This document shows, piece by piece, positions 48,270 through 57,441 of a stretch of DNA of 64,000 nt (within the stretch, counting starts at the first letter, position 1; each line of letters begins with the position of its first letter). Source of the stretch: Thioalkalivibrio sp. ALJ12 (lineage in GTDB: Bacteria; Pseudomonadota; Gammaproteobacteria; Ectothiorhodospirales; Ectothiorhodospiraceae); assembly GCF_000378305.1 (NCBI RefSeq), contig NZ_KB899539.1:343854-407853 (forward strand). The letters are read 5' to 3'. Below the pieces are notes generated by a model. That model did not search any database, was not told where the DNA came from, and saw only the letters and a program-made list of their open reading frames with translations. Position numbers and translations under genes: made by a program.

Positions 48270-50303
48270 GTGCAGCCAGATGAAGGCGAACAATTCAAGG
48301 TGGTATCGCAGTATCAGCCTGCCGGCGACCAGCCCGCGGCGATCCGCGCGCTGATCGATGGCATCGAGGCGGGGCTGGCGCATCAGGTCCTGCTGGGTGT
48401 GACGGGGTCGGGCAAGACCTTCACGATCGCCAACGTCGTCGAGAACCTGCAACGCCCGACTATCATCCTGGCGCCGAACAAGACCCTGGCCGCGCAGCTG
48501 TATGGCGAGTTCAAGGAGTTCTTCCCGAACAACGCGGTGGAGTACTTCGTCTCGTACTACGACTACTACCAGCCGGAGGCCTACGTCCCGTCCTCGGACA
48601 CCTACATCGAGAAGGATGCCTCGATCAACGACCACATCGAGCAGATGCGACTGTCCGCGACGCGCGCCCTGCTGGAGCGCCGGGATGCGATCATCGTGGC
48701 CTCGGTCTCCGCCATCTACGGCCTCGGCGATCCGCGCAAGTACCTGTCGATGGTGCTCCACCTCCAGCGCGGGGATCGCATTGACCAGCGCGACCTGCTG
48801 CGGCGTCTGGCAGAGCTGCAGTACACCCGCAACGACACCGAGCTGCGGCGCGCCACCTACCGGGTACGTGGGGAGGTCATCGACATCCATCCCGCCGAAT
48901 CCGAAATCGAGGCCGTGCGCATCGAGTTGTTCGACGACGAGATCGAGCGGCTGTCGTACTTCGATCCGCTGACCGGCGAGCAGCTGCGCACCGTCCCGCG
49001 CCTGACCATCTACCCGAAGACGCACTACGTGACCCCGCGCGAGACACTGCTGGAGGCGGTGGACCATATCCGCGACGAACTCAAGGAGCGTCTGGATTTC
49101 CTGCGCAAGGAGGATCGCCTGGTCGAGGCGCAACGCCTGGAGCAGCGCACGCTGTTCGACCTGGAGATGATCCTCGAGATCGGCTACTGCAACGGCATCG
49201 AGAACTACTCGCGTTATCTCTCCGGCCGGGCACCGGGCGAGCCGCCGCCCACCTTCTTCGACTACCTGCCGAAGGACGCGCTGCTGGTGGTCGACGAGTC
49301 GCATGTGTCGGTGCCCCAGGTGGGCGGGATGTACAAGGGCGACCGCTCGCGCAAGGAGACGCTGGTGGAATACGGTTTCCGACTGCCTTCGGCACTGGAT
49401 AACCGCCCGCTGCGCTTCGAGGAATTCGAGGCCCTGCAGCCGCAGACCATCTACGTGTCCGCCACACCGGGGCCGTACGAGCGCGAGCATGCCGGGGCCA
49501 TCGTCGATCAGGTCGTCCGGCCCACGGGGCTACTGGACCCGATTCTCGAGGTGCGCCCGGCGGGCAGCCAGGTCGACGACTGTCTGTCCGAGGTGCGCGA
49601 CCGGGTGGAGCGCGACGAGCGTGTATTGATCACGACGCTGACCAAGCGCATGGCCGAGGACCTGACTGACTATCTTTCGGAACACGGCGTGCGGGTGCGC
49701 TATCTGCATTCGGATATCGACACCGTCGAGCGTATGGAGATCATCCGCGACCTGCGCCTGGGCGAGTTCGATGTGCTGGTGGGGATCAACCTGCTACGCG
49801 AGGGCCTCGACATGCCCGAGGTCTCGCTGGTGGCGATCCTGGACGCCGACAAGGAGGGCTTCCTGCGCTCCGATCGCTCGCTGATTCAGACCATCGGGCG
49901 TGCCGCGCGCAACGTGAACGGCAAGGCGATCCTGTACGCCGACAAGGTGACCCGATCGATGCAGAGGGCGATCGACGAGACCGAGCGCCGGCGGGAGAAG
50001 CAGATCGCCCATAACAAGGCGCACGGCATCACCCCGCAGGGCATCCGCAAGAATGTCGCCGACATACTCGAGGCCCGCAACGCTACGCCAGGCTCCGGGC
50101 GGCGTCGTGGCCAGAAGAAGGTGGCCGAGGATGCGCCCGACTACATCGACGCCCCGGAGCAGGCCGCCAAGGAGATCGAGAAGCTGGAACAGGAGATGTT
50201 CCAGAAGGCCCGCGACCTGGAGTTCGAGGAGGCCGCGCGGATCCGTGACCGCATCGAGAAGCTCAAAGCACTCGCGTTCCGCCCGGAAGCCTCGCTATCC
50301 TAA
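48270..50303 (+). CDS. uvrB: UvrABC excinuclease subunit B
   Basis: Damage-verifying helicase of nucleotide excision repair, 677 residues. Walker [15 protein letters not shown] is near residue 43, the beta-hairpin [12 protein letters not shown] near residue 95, DESHVSVPQ near residue 340 and the helicase motif [10 protein letters not shown] near residue 543. A C-terminal UVR coiled coil (about 630-665) contacts UvrC. The start is GTG at 48270 with GGAGGAT upstream. Mfd, which brings UvrA to stalled polymerase, is also in this window. Confidence 0.98.
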   Translation: MQPDEGEQFKVVSQYQPAGDQPAAIRALIDGIEAGLAHQVLLGVTGSGKTFTIANVVENLQRPTIILAPNKTLAAQLYGEFKEFFPNNAVEYFVSYYDYYQPEAYVPSSDTYIEKDASINDHIEQMRLSATRALLERRDAIIVASVSAIYGLGDPRKYLSMVLHLQRGDRIDQRDLLRRLAELQYTRNDTELRRATYRVRGEVIDIHPAESEIEAVRIELFDDEIERLSYFDPLTGEQLRTVPRLTIYPKTHYVTPRETLLEAVDHIRDELKERLDFLRKEDRLVEAQRLEQRTLFDLEMILEIGYCNGIENYSRYLSGRAPGEPPPTFFDYLPKDALLVVDESHVSVPQVGGMYKGDRSRKETLVEYGFRLPSALDNRPLRFEEFEALQPQTIYVSATPGPYEREHAGAIVDQVVRPTGLLDPILEVRPAGSQVDDCLSEVRDRVERDERVLITTLTKRMAEDLTDYLSEHGVRVRYLHSDIDTVERMEIIRDLRLGEFDVLVGINLLREGLDMPEVSLVAILDADKEGFLRSDRSLIQTIGRAARNVNGKAILYADKVTRSMQRAIDETERRREKQIAHNKAHGITPQGIRKNVADILEARNATPGSGRRRGQKKVAEDAPDYIDAPEQAAKEIEKLEQEMFQKARDLEFEEAARIRDRIEKLKALAFRPEASLS

Positions 50304-50345
50304 AAAGATTGCTCGGGTCACGAGCGCCAGTTGAGTACAGGTTCA

Positions 50346-51389
50346 ATGGCTACTCCCGTATCCCTGCCCCTGGGGCCGGTCATGCTCGATGTGACAGGCC
50401 TGGAACTGACCCCGGAAGACCGTGAACGCCTGCGCCACCCGGCGACAGGCGGCGTCATCCTCTTTGCCCGCAACGCCGGTACGCCCGAGCAGGTGAGGGC
50501 ACTCACCGATGCGATACGCGCGGAGCGACCCGGCATCCTGATCGCGGTGGATCAGGAGGGTGGGCGCGTACAGCGTCTGCGAGACGGTTTCACCGCGCTC
50601 CCGCCCATGCGCGAGCTGGGGCATGTCGATGATTACGATCGCAACAAGGCCTGTGAGCTGGCCCATGCGACCGGGGAATTGCTGGCGCTGGAACTGCGCG
50701 AGGTGGGAATCGATTTCAGTTTCACGCCTGTACTGGACCGGGACATCGACGTTAGCGAGGTGATTGGGGATCGTGCGTTCCACCATGATCCCGATGTCAT
50801 CGCACGCCTGGCAGGCGAGCTGATTCGCGGGCTCGCGGCCGGCGGCATGGCCAGTGTGGGCAAGCATTTCCCCGGACACGGGGCCGTCCAGGCGGATTCC
50901 CATCTCGCGCTCCCGGTAGATGACCGCCCGCTGGCCGAGATCGAGGCCGATGACATCGCGGCCTTTCGCCCGGTGCTGGGCGATCTCGATGCCGTGATGC
51001 CCGCGCACGTCCTGTACCCACAGGTGGATGACCAGCCCGCCGGATTTTCGCGGATCTGGCTACAGGACATCCTGCGCCGCGAACTTCGGTTCCGCGGGGC
51101 AATCCTCAGCGATGATCTGGCCATGGCCGGCGCCGAGGCCATCGGCAGCCCGGCCGAACGGGCCGCGGCAGCGCGTGCGGCAGGCTGCGACATGGTGCTG
51201 ATCTGCAACCAGCCCGAGCAGGCCGACGCCATCCTCGAGGCGCAACAGGGGCAGCCGCTCGATGCCCAGGCATTGCGAAGAGTCGAGGCATTGCGCGCAC
51301 AGTCCACTGCGCATGAACCCAGGCGAATTCACGCCCTTCGCGCTCAGCTGCATCACTGGCTCGCGGCCCGTCAGGCAGCGACGGCCTGA
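50346..51389 (+). CDS. nagZ: Beta-N-acetylhexosaminidase NagZ
   Basis: Cytoplasmic GH3 enzyme of peptidoglycan recycling, 347 residues from the ATG at 50346 (a TTG at 50331 would add five residues; neither has a strong site). VDQEGGRVQRLRDGF is near residue 60, the mobile catalytic loop KHFPGHGAVQADSH near residue 170, and the nucleophile Asp in SDDLAMAGAEA near residue 255. In Pseudomonas nagZ lies beside the methylthioinosine phosphorylase gene; here two genes intervene. Confidence 0.95.
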   Translation: MATPVSLPLGPVMLDVTGLELTPEDRERLRHPATGGVILFARNAGTPEQVRALTDAIRAERPGILIAVDQEGGRVQRLRDGFTALPPMRELGHVDDYDRNKACELAHATGELLALELREVGIDFSFTPVLDRDIDVSEVIGDRAFHHDPDVIARLAGELIRGLAAGGMASVGKHFPGHGAVQADSHLALPVDDRPLAEIEADDIAAFRPVLGDLDAVMPAHVLYPQVDDQPAGFSRIWLQDILRRELRFRGAILSDDLAMAGAEAIGSPAERAAAARAAGCDMVLICNQPEQADAILEAQQGQPLDAQALRRVEALRAQSTAHEPRRIHALRAQLHHWLAARQAATA

Positions 51390-51419
51390 AACCCCGTTCC
51401 GCGGCGGGGGAGTCACTCA

Positions 51420-51449
51420 TTGGCGCACAGGCGCTCGCGCGCCTATAAT
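51420..51449 (+). promoter_or_regulatory. Sigma-70 promoter for the DsrE-like gene
   Basis: TTGGCG at 51420-51425 and a perfect TATAAT at 51444-51449, 18 bp apart. A start near 51456 gives a leader of about 60 nt ending in TTGGAGA before the ATG. This is the best promoter match I found on the forward strand. Confidence 0.7.
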
Positions 51450-51515
51450 GCGCCACCGGTTTGCGCTTGAGCAGCTGTTAATATTCACACTCACCACTGA
51501 AGTTGGAGATCAAAA

Positions 51516-51884
51516 ATGGCCGACAAGCTCCTGATCGTCATGGTTAATACCGATCCGAGCAACCCGTCTGAACTGGGTGCCCCGTTCTTCCAGGCCACCG
51601 TGGCCGCCGCGATGGAATATGACGTTGAAGTCGTCATGACCGGCCGTGCCGGCGAGCTGGCCAAGAAGGGCGTTGCCGAAAACCTGTTTGTCCAGGAAGG
51701 CTCCAGCAAGAGCGTCTACGATTTCATGAAGGACGCCCACGAAGCCGGCGTGGTGATGAAGGTCTGCACCCCGACTCTGGATCTGTGGGGCAACGACCTG
51801 ATCCCGGAAATCGAAGAAACCGTGGGCGGCGCCTACGTGATTTCCGAAGCCATGGACGACGACACCGTGACCTTTACCTACTAA
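51516..51884 (+). CDS. DsrE-like protein
   Basis: A 122-residue soluble protein with the DsrE/F fold pattern: LLIVMVNTDPSNPSELGAPFFQATVAAAMEYDVEVVM at the N-terminus and a MKVCTPTLDLWG segment with the only Cys (Cys84). In sulfur oxidisers DsrE-type proteins carry persulfide sulfur on such a Cys. The gene is a single transcription unit with its own strong promoter and terminator and its codons are unusually biased to NNC, hinting at high expression. No dsr, tus or hdr genes are in the window, so sulfur trafficking is inference. Confidence 0.8.
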   Translation: MADKLLIVMVNTDPSNPSELGAPFFQATVAAAMEYDVEVVMTGRAGELAKKGVAENLFVQEGSSKSVYDFMKDAHEAGVVMKVCTPTLDLWGNDLIPEIEETVGGAYVISEAMDDDTVTFTY

Positions 51885-51911
51885 GGGTCCACACGTCCGT
51901 AGCTTTGCCAT

Positions 51912-51943
51912 CCGGCCGGCCCTTGTGCCGGCCGGTTGCGTTT
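51912..51943 (+). terminator. Intrinsic terminator after the DsrE-like gene
   Basis: Perfect 9-bp arms CCGGCCGGC/GCCGGCCGG at 51912-51920 and 51927-51935 with a 6-base loop, then TTGCGTTT. It lies 27 bp after the stop. Confidence 0.75.
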
Positions 51944-52041
51944 AAGGGCCCTGTAGGGCCCGCGCATACCGGACCCAGACCTTGCCGTCTGCCAGACGCT
52001 CGGCCAACATCCTTCCTCCACCCCCCACCGCAGGACCCTTG

Positions 52042-52593
52042 ATGAGCCCGGAACAGGCCCGTGCAACGCTCCGAGATGCCGACTGCCTCTATAGCCGCGA
52101 TGCAGTCGAGACCGCGATCGACCGCCTGGCCGAACGCTCGGCGCAGGCGCTCAAGGACCGTAACCCCCTGGTTCTGGGCGTGATGAATGGCGGGGTCGTC
52201 CTGATGGGCGGGCTGCTGACTCGCTGGTCGTTTCCAATGCAGGTCGACTATCTGCACGCCACGCGCTATCGCGGCGGCACGCGGGGAGGGGAGCAGCTGC
52301 ACTGGCTGGCGCGCCCCCAGACTCCGATCCAGGGGCGCACCGTAGTGATCGTGGATGACATCCTCGACGGTGGCATTACCCTGGAAGGCATCCAGGCTTT
52401 CTGCGAAGAGCAGGGCGCCGAGAAAGTTTATTCCGTGGTGCTGGTGGACAAGGCCAACCCGGAACGCGATCCGGCCATTACCGTCGATTTTGCGGCCCTG
52501 GAGGTGCCGAATCGGTACGTGTTTGGCTACGGGATGGATTACCAGGATTACCTCCGCAACGCACCCGGCATCTTTGCCGTCGCGAACCACTAG
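52042..52593 (+). CDS. hpt: Hypoxanthine-guanine phosphoribosyltransferase
   Basis: Purine salvage enzyme, 183 residues from the ATG at 52042. The PRPP-binding motif VVIVDDILDGGITL is near residue 100, and the early GVMNGGVVLMGGLL loop near residue 48 binds pyrophosphate. The DYLHATRYRGGT segment is typical of this Hpt branch. It is 13 bp upstream of the methylthioinosine phosphorylase gene; hypoxanthine released by that enzyme is a direct Hpt substrate, so the pair makes metabolic sense. Confidence 0.93.
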   Translation: MSPEQARATLRDADCLYSRDAVETAIDRLAERSAQALKDRNPLVLGVMNGGVVLMGGLLTRWSFPMQVDYLHATRYRGGTRGGEQLHWLARPQTPIQGRTVVIVDDILDGGITLEGIQAFCEEQGAEKVYSVVLVDKANPERDPAITVDFAALEVPNRYVFGYGMDYQDYLRNAPGIFAVANH

Positions 52594-52606
52594 GGATACC
52601 CGCCAT

Positions 52607-53359
52607 ATGTCGACACCCCGTCTTGCCGTGATCGGCGGCACCGGACTGACCCAGCTGAAGTCGCTGGAGATTACCCGCAGGCAGGTCATGCATACCCCGT
52701 ATGGCGAACCGTCGGGGCCGCTGGTCTTCGGGCGGCTGAATGACACGGAAATCGTGTTTCTGCCGCGCCATGGCGCACGTCACACTATCCCGCCGCACCA
52801 GGTGAACTACCGGGCCAACATCTGGGCCCTGAAGCATGCCGGGGTCGACAACGTGATTGCGGTGGCCGCCGTGGGCGGCATTACCGAATCGATGAAGCCG
52901 GGCATGATCGCGATTCCCGATCAGATCATCGATTACACCTGGTCACGCGCCAACACCTTTTTCGAGGGCGGTGACCTCGAAGAGGTCACCCATATCGACA
53001 TGACCTGGCCTTACAACCAGGGCGTGCGGGAGACGCTGCTGAACGCGATTGATGACCTGTGCATCGAGGCGGCAGACCGAGGGACGTATGGGGCCACCCA
53101 GGGCCCGCGGCTGGAGACGGCGGCCGAGATCGACCGCATGGCGCGTGATGGCTGCGACCTGGTGGGAATGACCGGCATGCCGGAGACGGCGCTGGCGCGC
53201 GAACTGGAGCTGAACTACGCCTGCTGTGCCGTGATCGCCAACTGGGCGGCCGGTCGTGCCGAGGGCGAGATCACCATGGACGAGATCGGCCGCAACCTGG
53301 ATCACGGGATGGCGCGGGTGAAAGATGTGCTGACGCACGTGATCGAGACGCTTTCCTGA
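52607..53359 (+). CDS. S-methyl-5'-thioinosine phosphorylase (MTAP/PNP family)
   Basis: A 250-residue phosphorylase from the ATG at 52607. The phosphate site VIGGTGLT is near residue 8, PRHGARHTIPPHQVNYRANIWAL near residue 48, and the specificity loop GMTGMPETALARELEL near residue 185. The last differs from methylthioadenosine phosphorylase (MTxxPE) and resembles P. aeruginosa PA3004, shown to use methylthioinosine. That gene also neighbours nagZ. The reaction gives hypoxanthine and 5-methylthioribose-1-phosphate, the substrate of MtnA encoded at 23685. Confidence 0.88.
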   Translation: MSTPRLAVIGGTGLTQLKSLEITRRQVMHTPYGEPSGPLVFGRLNDTEIVFLPRHGARHTIPPHQVNYRANIWALKHAGVDNVIAVAAVGGITESMKPGMIAIPDQIIDYTWSRANTFFEGGDLEEVTHIDMTWPYNQGVRETLLNAIDDLCIEAADRGTYGATQGPRLETAAEIDRMARDGCDLVGMTGMPETALARELELNYACCAVIANWAAGRAEGEITMDEIGRNLDHGMARVKDVLTHVIETLS

Positions 53360-53497
53360 ACCAGCCTCAGCGCGAGGCCTGGATGTGATCTCTCAATAGG
53401 TTGTCCACGGGGGACTTCCGCGCGTGGTGCAAACCACGAGCCATAGGTTATCCCGTGTGGCCAAGCAGGCGACGCAGGGCGAGCGGTCGCGGCAGTT

Positions 53498-54472
53498 CTA
53501 CATCGCGGTGCGGTCGCGAACCACAGCGAGCAGTAGTGCGGCAAGCACGGATCGGCCCTGGTTCTGATCGACATAATGGCCATTGCCGGCGGCCGCCATC
53601 GCCTCCAGTAGGTCGCTGGTCTGGCGATCAAGGTCTTCCCAGAATTCATTGCCCTCGGGTATTTCGTGTCTGACCTGGACCGTCGATACGAAGTGTCTGT
53701 CATCCGCCTCCGCAAAGGCCCGGGTGGCTTCCAGCGTACGCTGTTCGAATCCTGCGCGCGCCGGCGCGTCCGTGAACACCACCACATGCCGTTCTTCGGC
53801 CTCGCTGCGCCACTGGATGCGTGATACCTGTTCCATTGCCAGATGGATGTCCTCGGGGACGTTTCCGGAGTGGCGACCGGTCCCCATGCCGATGTTGATG
53901 GCGAGAATGTTCTTCAGGTAGTGGTTCAGCTCCTCCTCGGCCGCCGGGACATCGATATCGGAGACGGCGAGCGGAGCGGGCGGATAACTGTCGCCCGGAT
54001 TGCAGAGCGTCAGGGGATTGTGCACCGTCACGATGCATTGAAACTCCTTGTCCCCAAAGGTCATGACACCGAACCCCAGTGAGGGGGACATCCGCTGGAG
54101 GACTGCCAGCAGTTCCGAGGTCTCGTTCTTGATGCCGTCAATCGCGTGCTGCATGCTGCCGGTCACGTCGACCACCACCACCACGTCCATCGGCCTGACC
54201 TCAAGCCGCTGTACGACCTCGGCCAACCGTTCCGCATCTGTCTGCGCATCTTCCAGCGCTGCCTCCAGCTCCTCCTGCGCGCTGGCCGCCTGTTCCAGCT
54301 CGGCCTCGAGTTCACCCAGCCGCTCCATCAACGCCTCATCATCGAACTGGCTCGTGTTGGGGAAAAACGGCAGGGCGATCACGGCCAGAACGATAAAGGC
54401 ACCCAGCGCGGAGGCGAACAGGTCCAGCGCCGACATGCTGAAGATATTGAGGTCCCGGTTGCGTATTTTCAT
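53498..54472 (-). CDS. Membrane-anchored vWA protein with MotB-like helix
   Basis: A 324-residue protein. One membrane helix (about 14-36) begins with Asp17 (SALDLFASALGAFIVLAVIA), like the ion-binding Asp helices of MotB/ExbD/TolR. A coiled coil follows (about 45-92), then a von Willebrand A domain (about 94-310). The metal site DVTGSM has Asp102, Thr104 and Ser106, with TDAPAR as a later acidic strand. Positive residues before the helix put the vWA domain in the periplasm. It is the last gene of a six-gene leftward operon, 9 bp after the pseudo-trypsin/FHA gene, and is the likely partner of the MotA/TolQ-like protein in that operon. I do not recognise a named protein. Confidence 0.85.
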   Translation of the reverse strand: MKIRNRDLNIFSMSALDLFASALGAFIVLAVIALPFFPNTSQFDDEALMERLGELEAELEQAASAQEELEAALEDAQTDAERLAEVVQRLEVRPMDVVVVVDVTGSMQHAIDGIKNETSELLAVLQRMSPSLGFGVMTFGDKEFQCIVTVHNPLTLCNPGDSYPPAPLAVSDIDVPAAEEELNHYLKNILAINIGMGTGRHSGNVPEDIHLAMEQVSRIQWRSEAEERHVVVFTDAPARAGFEQRTLEATRAFAEADDRHFVSTVQVRHEIPEGNEFWEDLDRQTSDLLEAMAAAGNGHYVDQNQGRSVLAALLLAVVRDRTAM

Positions 54473-54481
54473 ACGAAGACC

Positions 54482-55987
54482 CTATCCCAGCACGTGTACA
54501 TGCAGGGTGATTGACCCCAGGATCAGACGATCCCCGTCTGACAGCGACATTTCGTCCCCAGATCCGAGCACGTGTTCGTTTACCTGCGTGCCATTCTGTG
54601 AACCCTGATCGCTCACGCGCAGTTCGTTGTCTCGAACCCGGAACCGCAGATGTCGCCGCGAGATTTCCGGCAGATTGAGGACGTAGTCCACCTGGCGCGG
54701 GTCACGCCCCAGCGATTGTCCGTCAGGCGAGCGGATGAGGCTGTTGCCGTGGAGCTTGATGCGGATCGGCTGGCCTTCGGGGTCTGTTCCGTCCAGGACC
54801 ACGTCGGGGAAGGTTGCAGTCGCCGCGGACAGCTGGTCATTCACGCGTCCCAGCTTCTGCCGTTCCGTGTTCAGCAGGGCCTTGCGCCGACGCAGCGTCA
54901 GCAGAGCCAGAGCCACCAGCCCGAGGAGCAGGCCAATACCGGCAAGGGCCAGCCAGTTTTGCTGCTGGCGCAGCGCCTGCTCCCGTTCCAGCTGCGCGTG
55001 GCTTTCCTGCTGGGCCCGCTCCAGCTCGGTGGCCCTCTGGCGGATGGTTGCGGCCGTGTCTTCCAGCTCGGCCTTCTCCGCACGTAGCGCTTCCAGTTCC
55101 GATTCGACCCCCGCGAGGCTTTCCAGGGCCTCATTGCGTGCCTGTTCGAGTTCGGCTGTGAGGCGTTCGAGTTCTTCCCGGGCTGCGCCTTCGCGTTCGG
55201 CCTGTTCGATCTGTTCTTCCAGCTGCTGCTGCAGGGCCTCGGCGGCGGTCCGGTGCTGTTCCGCCTGCTGCAACTGCTCTTCCAACTGCCGTTCGAGGTC
55301 CTGTGCCGCCGCGCTGTCCTCTTCCGCCCGTTCAAGCTGAATCTCCAGCGGGAGACAGACCGTATCGGCGCGATTCACGTGAACACCAACCGACTCCAGC
55401 GCGGCTGCGATGCGATGAACCGATGTCGCCGTGTAGGGTGAGGCTGGATCGGCCAGGCGCCGCCGCAAAAAGCCGCCCCGTTCCTCGCGGCTTATACCGA
55501 TCAAATGATTGCAGTGATCAAAGACGGGTGCCGCGCGCGCGTGCAAGGGGTAGCCGGCCCCGTGATGGAATGCGTCGGCGTTGTCCGGAAGGGAGGAAAG
55601 GAACAGCCCACGGCCGCGGTCGCCATCCGCAGAACGTGTATGGACAGGCTGCTCGTCTTTCGGGAGTTCACGTGCAAGCCGGACTGACGGCCCCGGGAGA
55701 TTCGGCACTTCCAGCACGACCAGGTCATGTTCCGGCCATTGCAGCAGGACGGTCCCCGGGAGACGGGCCCCGCGTTCCGTTCGGACTTCCCAGTCGCCAC
55801 GCTGGATCAGGGTGTAGCTGGTGACACCAATGCCGTCGCCGACTACGGTCAGGCTGCCACGTTCCACGATGCTGCCCGCGCGGTCCTGGACCACAATCTC
55901 CTGCACAGGTACGGCAGCGGCCGGGACGGTCCACAGCAGTATCACCAGGAACAGGCCAAGGGTCGCCGAGCGGTGGATCGGCTTCAT
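54482..55987 (-). CDS. Exported pseudo-trypsin, coiled coil, membrane helix and FHA domain
   Basis: A 501-residue bitopic protein. A signal peptide (about 1-25) precedes a DegP/trypsin-like fold (about 30-168). The segment DGIGVTSYTLIQ replaces the catalytic His with Thr, EHDLVVLEV keeps the Asp (Asp88), and the ARAAPVFDHCNHLIGI segment lacks the Ser nucleophile, so it is probably a dead protease used for binding. A long coiled coil (about 216-343), a membrane helix (about 345-364, then LRRRK) and a cytoplasmic FHA domain (about 405-497) follow. The FHA core GRD, SRRH and QNGT is complete, so it can bind phosphothreonine. Its ATG overlaps the PP2C stop by 4 bp. Confidence 0.85.
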   Translation of the reverse strand: MKPIHRSATLGLFLVILLWTVPAAAVPVQEIVVQDRAGSIVERGSLTVVGDGIGVTSYTLIQRGDWEVRTERGARLPGTVLLQWPEHDLVVLEVPNLPGPSVRLARELPKDEQPVHTRSADGDRGRGLFLSSLPDNADAFHHGAGYPLHARAAPVFDHCNHLIGISREERGGFLRRRLADPASPYTATSVHRIAAALESVGVHVNRADTVCLPLEIQLERAEEDSAAAQDLERQLEEQLQQAEQHRTAAEALQQQLEEQIEQAEREGAAREELERLTAELEQARNEALESLAGVESELEALRAEKAELEDTAATIRQRATELERAQQESHAQLEREQALRQQQNWLALAGIGLLLGLVALALLTLRRRKALLNTERQKLGRVNDQLSAATATFPDVVLDGTDPEGQPIRIKLHGNSLIRSPDGQSLGRDPRQVDYVLNLPEISRRHLRFRVRDNELRVSDQGSQNGTQVNEHVLGSGDEMSLSDGDRLILGSITLHVHVLG

Positions 55988-56787
55988 GGGCGGGTGTCCC
56001 CTGTTTCGTTCGCGGCAGGCTGGGCAGAAAGGCAGGCCATGACGATCGTCGCGTTGTCCTGATGGGGTCGCTGCTGTTCGTTAATCGCCGCCAGCACTCC
56101 GTTGATGCGGTCGGCGGCGGTCAGGTCTGCCTCGTCCAGGAGGCGGGCGAGGACAGAAAGGGACAGGGTCTCGATGCCATCGCTGGCCAGTACGATGCAA
56201 TCACCAGGCGCCAGAGGCAGTGGCGCGTTTGGCCGGTCCACCAGGTGGATGTCGTTACCCATCACCGCTTCCAGGAGTTGAGCACGATTGCGGTGATCGC
56301 GAGCCTCCGCGAGGCTGATTTCCCCTGCAGCCGCCTGCTGATCCAAGCGCGCGCCCACGGAATGGATCGCATTGAGGCGCCGCAGGGTGCCTTTTCGGAG
56401 GAGCCAGAGGGGGCTGTCACCGATGCTGAGCCACTCCAGAGACTGGCCATCGAAGGTGGCCGCCACCAGAGTCGAACCCATCCCATCCTGTTCCGGGTGC
56501 GCATCCCGGAAGGCATCGACGGCCTCGTTGGCGGTCTTGAGCCCGGCGATGAGGCGAGCCGGGTTATCCGCGCCCTGTGCCTGAATGAACCCGTCTCGCA
56601 TCCCCTCGGCCACGAGCCGGGAGGCATGGCCGCCCCCAACGTGCCCGCCCATCCCATCGGCGAGCACGAACAGGTGGAAGCCGTTGTCCCACCGTGTAAC
56701 CAGTGCGGTGTCCTGCTGTTCGCTTCTGCCACCCGGGATCTGTGCCCAGGCGGCATCAACCCGAAGGTCGAGTTCAACCTCCGTCAC
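55984..56787 (-). CDS. PP2C-family protein phosphatase, soluble
   Basis: A 267-residue serine/threonine phosphatase. The GTG at 56787 is chosen because it overlaps the upstream FHA stop as GTGA and has AGGA before it; a TTG at 56817 is also in frame. Metal-binding motifs are ADGMGGHVGGG near residue 45, DGMGSTLVAA near 105, IGDSP near 125, LASDGIETL near 200 and HQDNATIVM near 245. The RxxNED entry motif is degenerate (RSEQQD). Cytoplasmic. It probably reverses kinase action on the FHA-containing system and neighbours on both sides carry FHA domains. Confidence 0.9.
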   Translation of the reverse strand: MTEVELDLRVDAAWAQIPGGRSEQQDTALVTRWDNGFHLFVLADGMGGHVGGGHASRLVAEGMRDGFIQAQGADNPARLIAGLKTANEAVDAFRDAHPEQDGMGSTLVAATFDGQSLEWLSIGDSPLWLLRKGTLRRLNAIHSVGARLDQQAAAGEISLAEARDHRNRAQLLEAVMGNDIHLVDRPNAPLPLAPGDCIVLASDGIETLSLSVLARLLDEADLTAADRINGVLAAINEQQRPHQDNATIVMACLSAQPAANETGDTRP

Positions 56788-57416
56788 CGGTCCTGCCACG
56801 AGAAATCGGGGCCGCAAAGCGCCACGAATCGCAGGCGCGTCTGGCCGAGCAGCATTTCCTGACCGGATTCGATGCGGGTGGGGCTGAGTACCAGGTCGTC
56901 ATCGAGGTATACCAAGTTCTTGCCACTGCCCTGCTGCATCAGAAACTGGCGGCCCCGCGGGTCGTAGATGATTGCGGCATGGTGTTCACGGGAGATCTCG
57001 GCATCACCGAAGTCGATACTGATGCGTTGCGTGGCTGCGCGCCCGATGCTGTTCTGCCCTTGCCCCACGGTGAGGACCGAGCCGAGACCGGGCCCGTCGA
57101 CGATCACGAGCCATCCCGCAACCGGATCATCCAGCCCCTCTGTCTCCGAGGTGGCGTGCCGACGGCTGCCCTGAATAACTGTCAGGTTCTCGTCGCGTGC
57201 GGCGACCGGTGCGGGGGAGGGGGTTCCCGGTTGTTTCGCGACCGGGGTGCCGGGCGGTTGTGTGGGTGCTTCTTCCGGGAAGAGGGACGCTCGGCGAACC
57301 GGTGGCGGATCGGTTTCCGCATCGTCTCCTTGGGCCGGGTGCGGTGAGGGTGCCGCTCGGTCCAGATGCGTCGGCACATCTACCGGGGTACCGTCGGGTC
57401 CGCGTTTCTTCGCCAT
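56784..57416 (-). CDS. FHA-domain protein with disordered N-terminus
   Basis: A 210-residue cytoplasmic protein. The first 100 residues are Pro/Thr/Glu-rich and probably disordered, with several Thr that could be phosphorylated. The FHA domain (about 105-200) has NSIGRA, ISREHHAAI and SGKN at the phosphothreonine-binding positions. A strong AAAGGAG site precedes the ATG. It lies 25 bp after the MotA/TolQ-like gene and is coupled to the PP2C gene by a GTGA overlap. It resembles the short phosphoacceptor/FHA partners of bacterial kinases; no specific partner is provable. Confidence 0.88.
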   Translation of the reverse strand: MAKKRGPDGTPVDVPTHLDRAAPSPHPAQGDDAETDPPPVRRASLFPEEAPTQPPGTPVAKQPGTPSPAPVAARDENLTVIQGSRRHATSETEGLDDPVAGWLVIVDGPGLGSVLTVGQGQNSIGRAATQRISIDFGDAEISREHHAAIIYDPRGRQFLMQQGSGKNLVYLDDDLVLSPTRIESGQEMLLGQTRLRFVALCGPDFSWQDR

Positions 57417-57441
57417 GCGAAGCTCCTTTAGCGATCAGGGG

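Noticed and set aside
46977-49490. A continuous 837-codon frame on the minus strand covering the aminotransferase and most of uvrB
   Set aside because: Only the part up to 48179 is homologous to aminotransferases; the rest is the antisense of uvrB, kept open by GC-rich codon bias.
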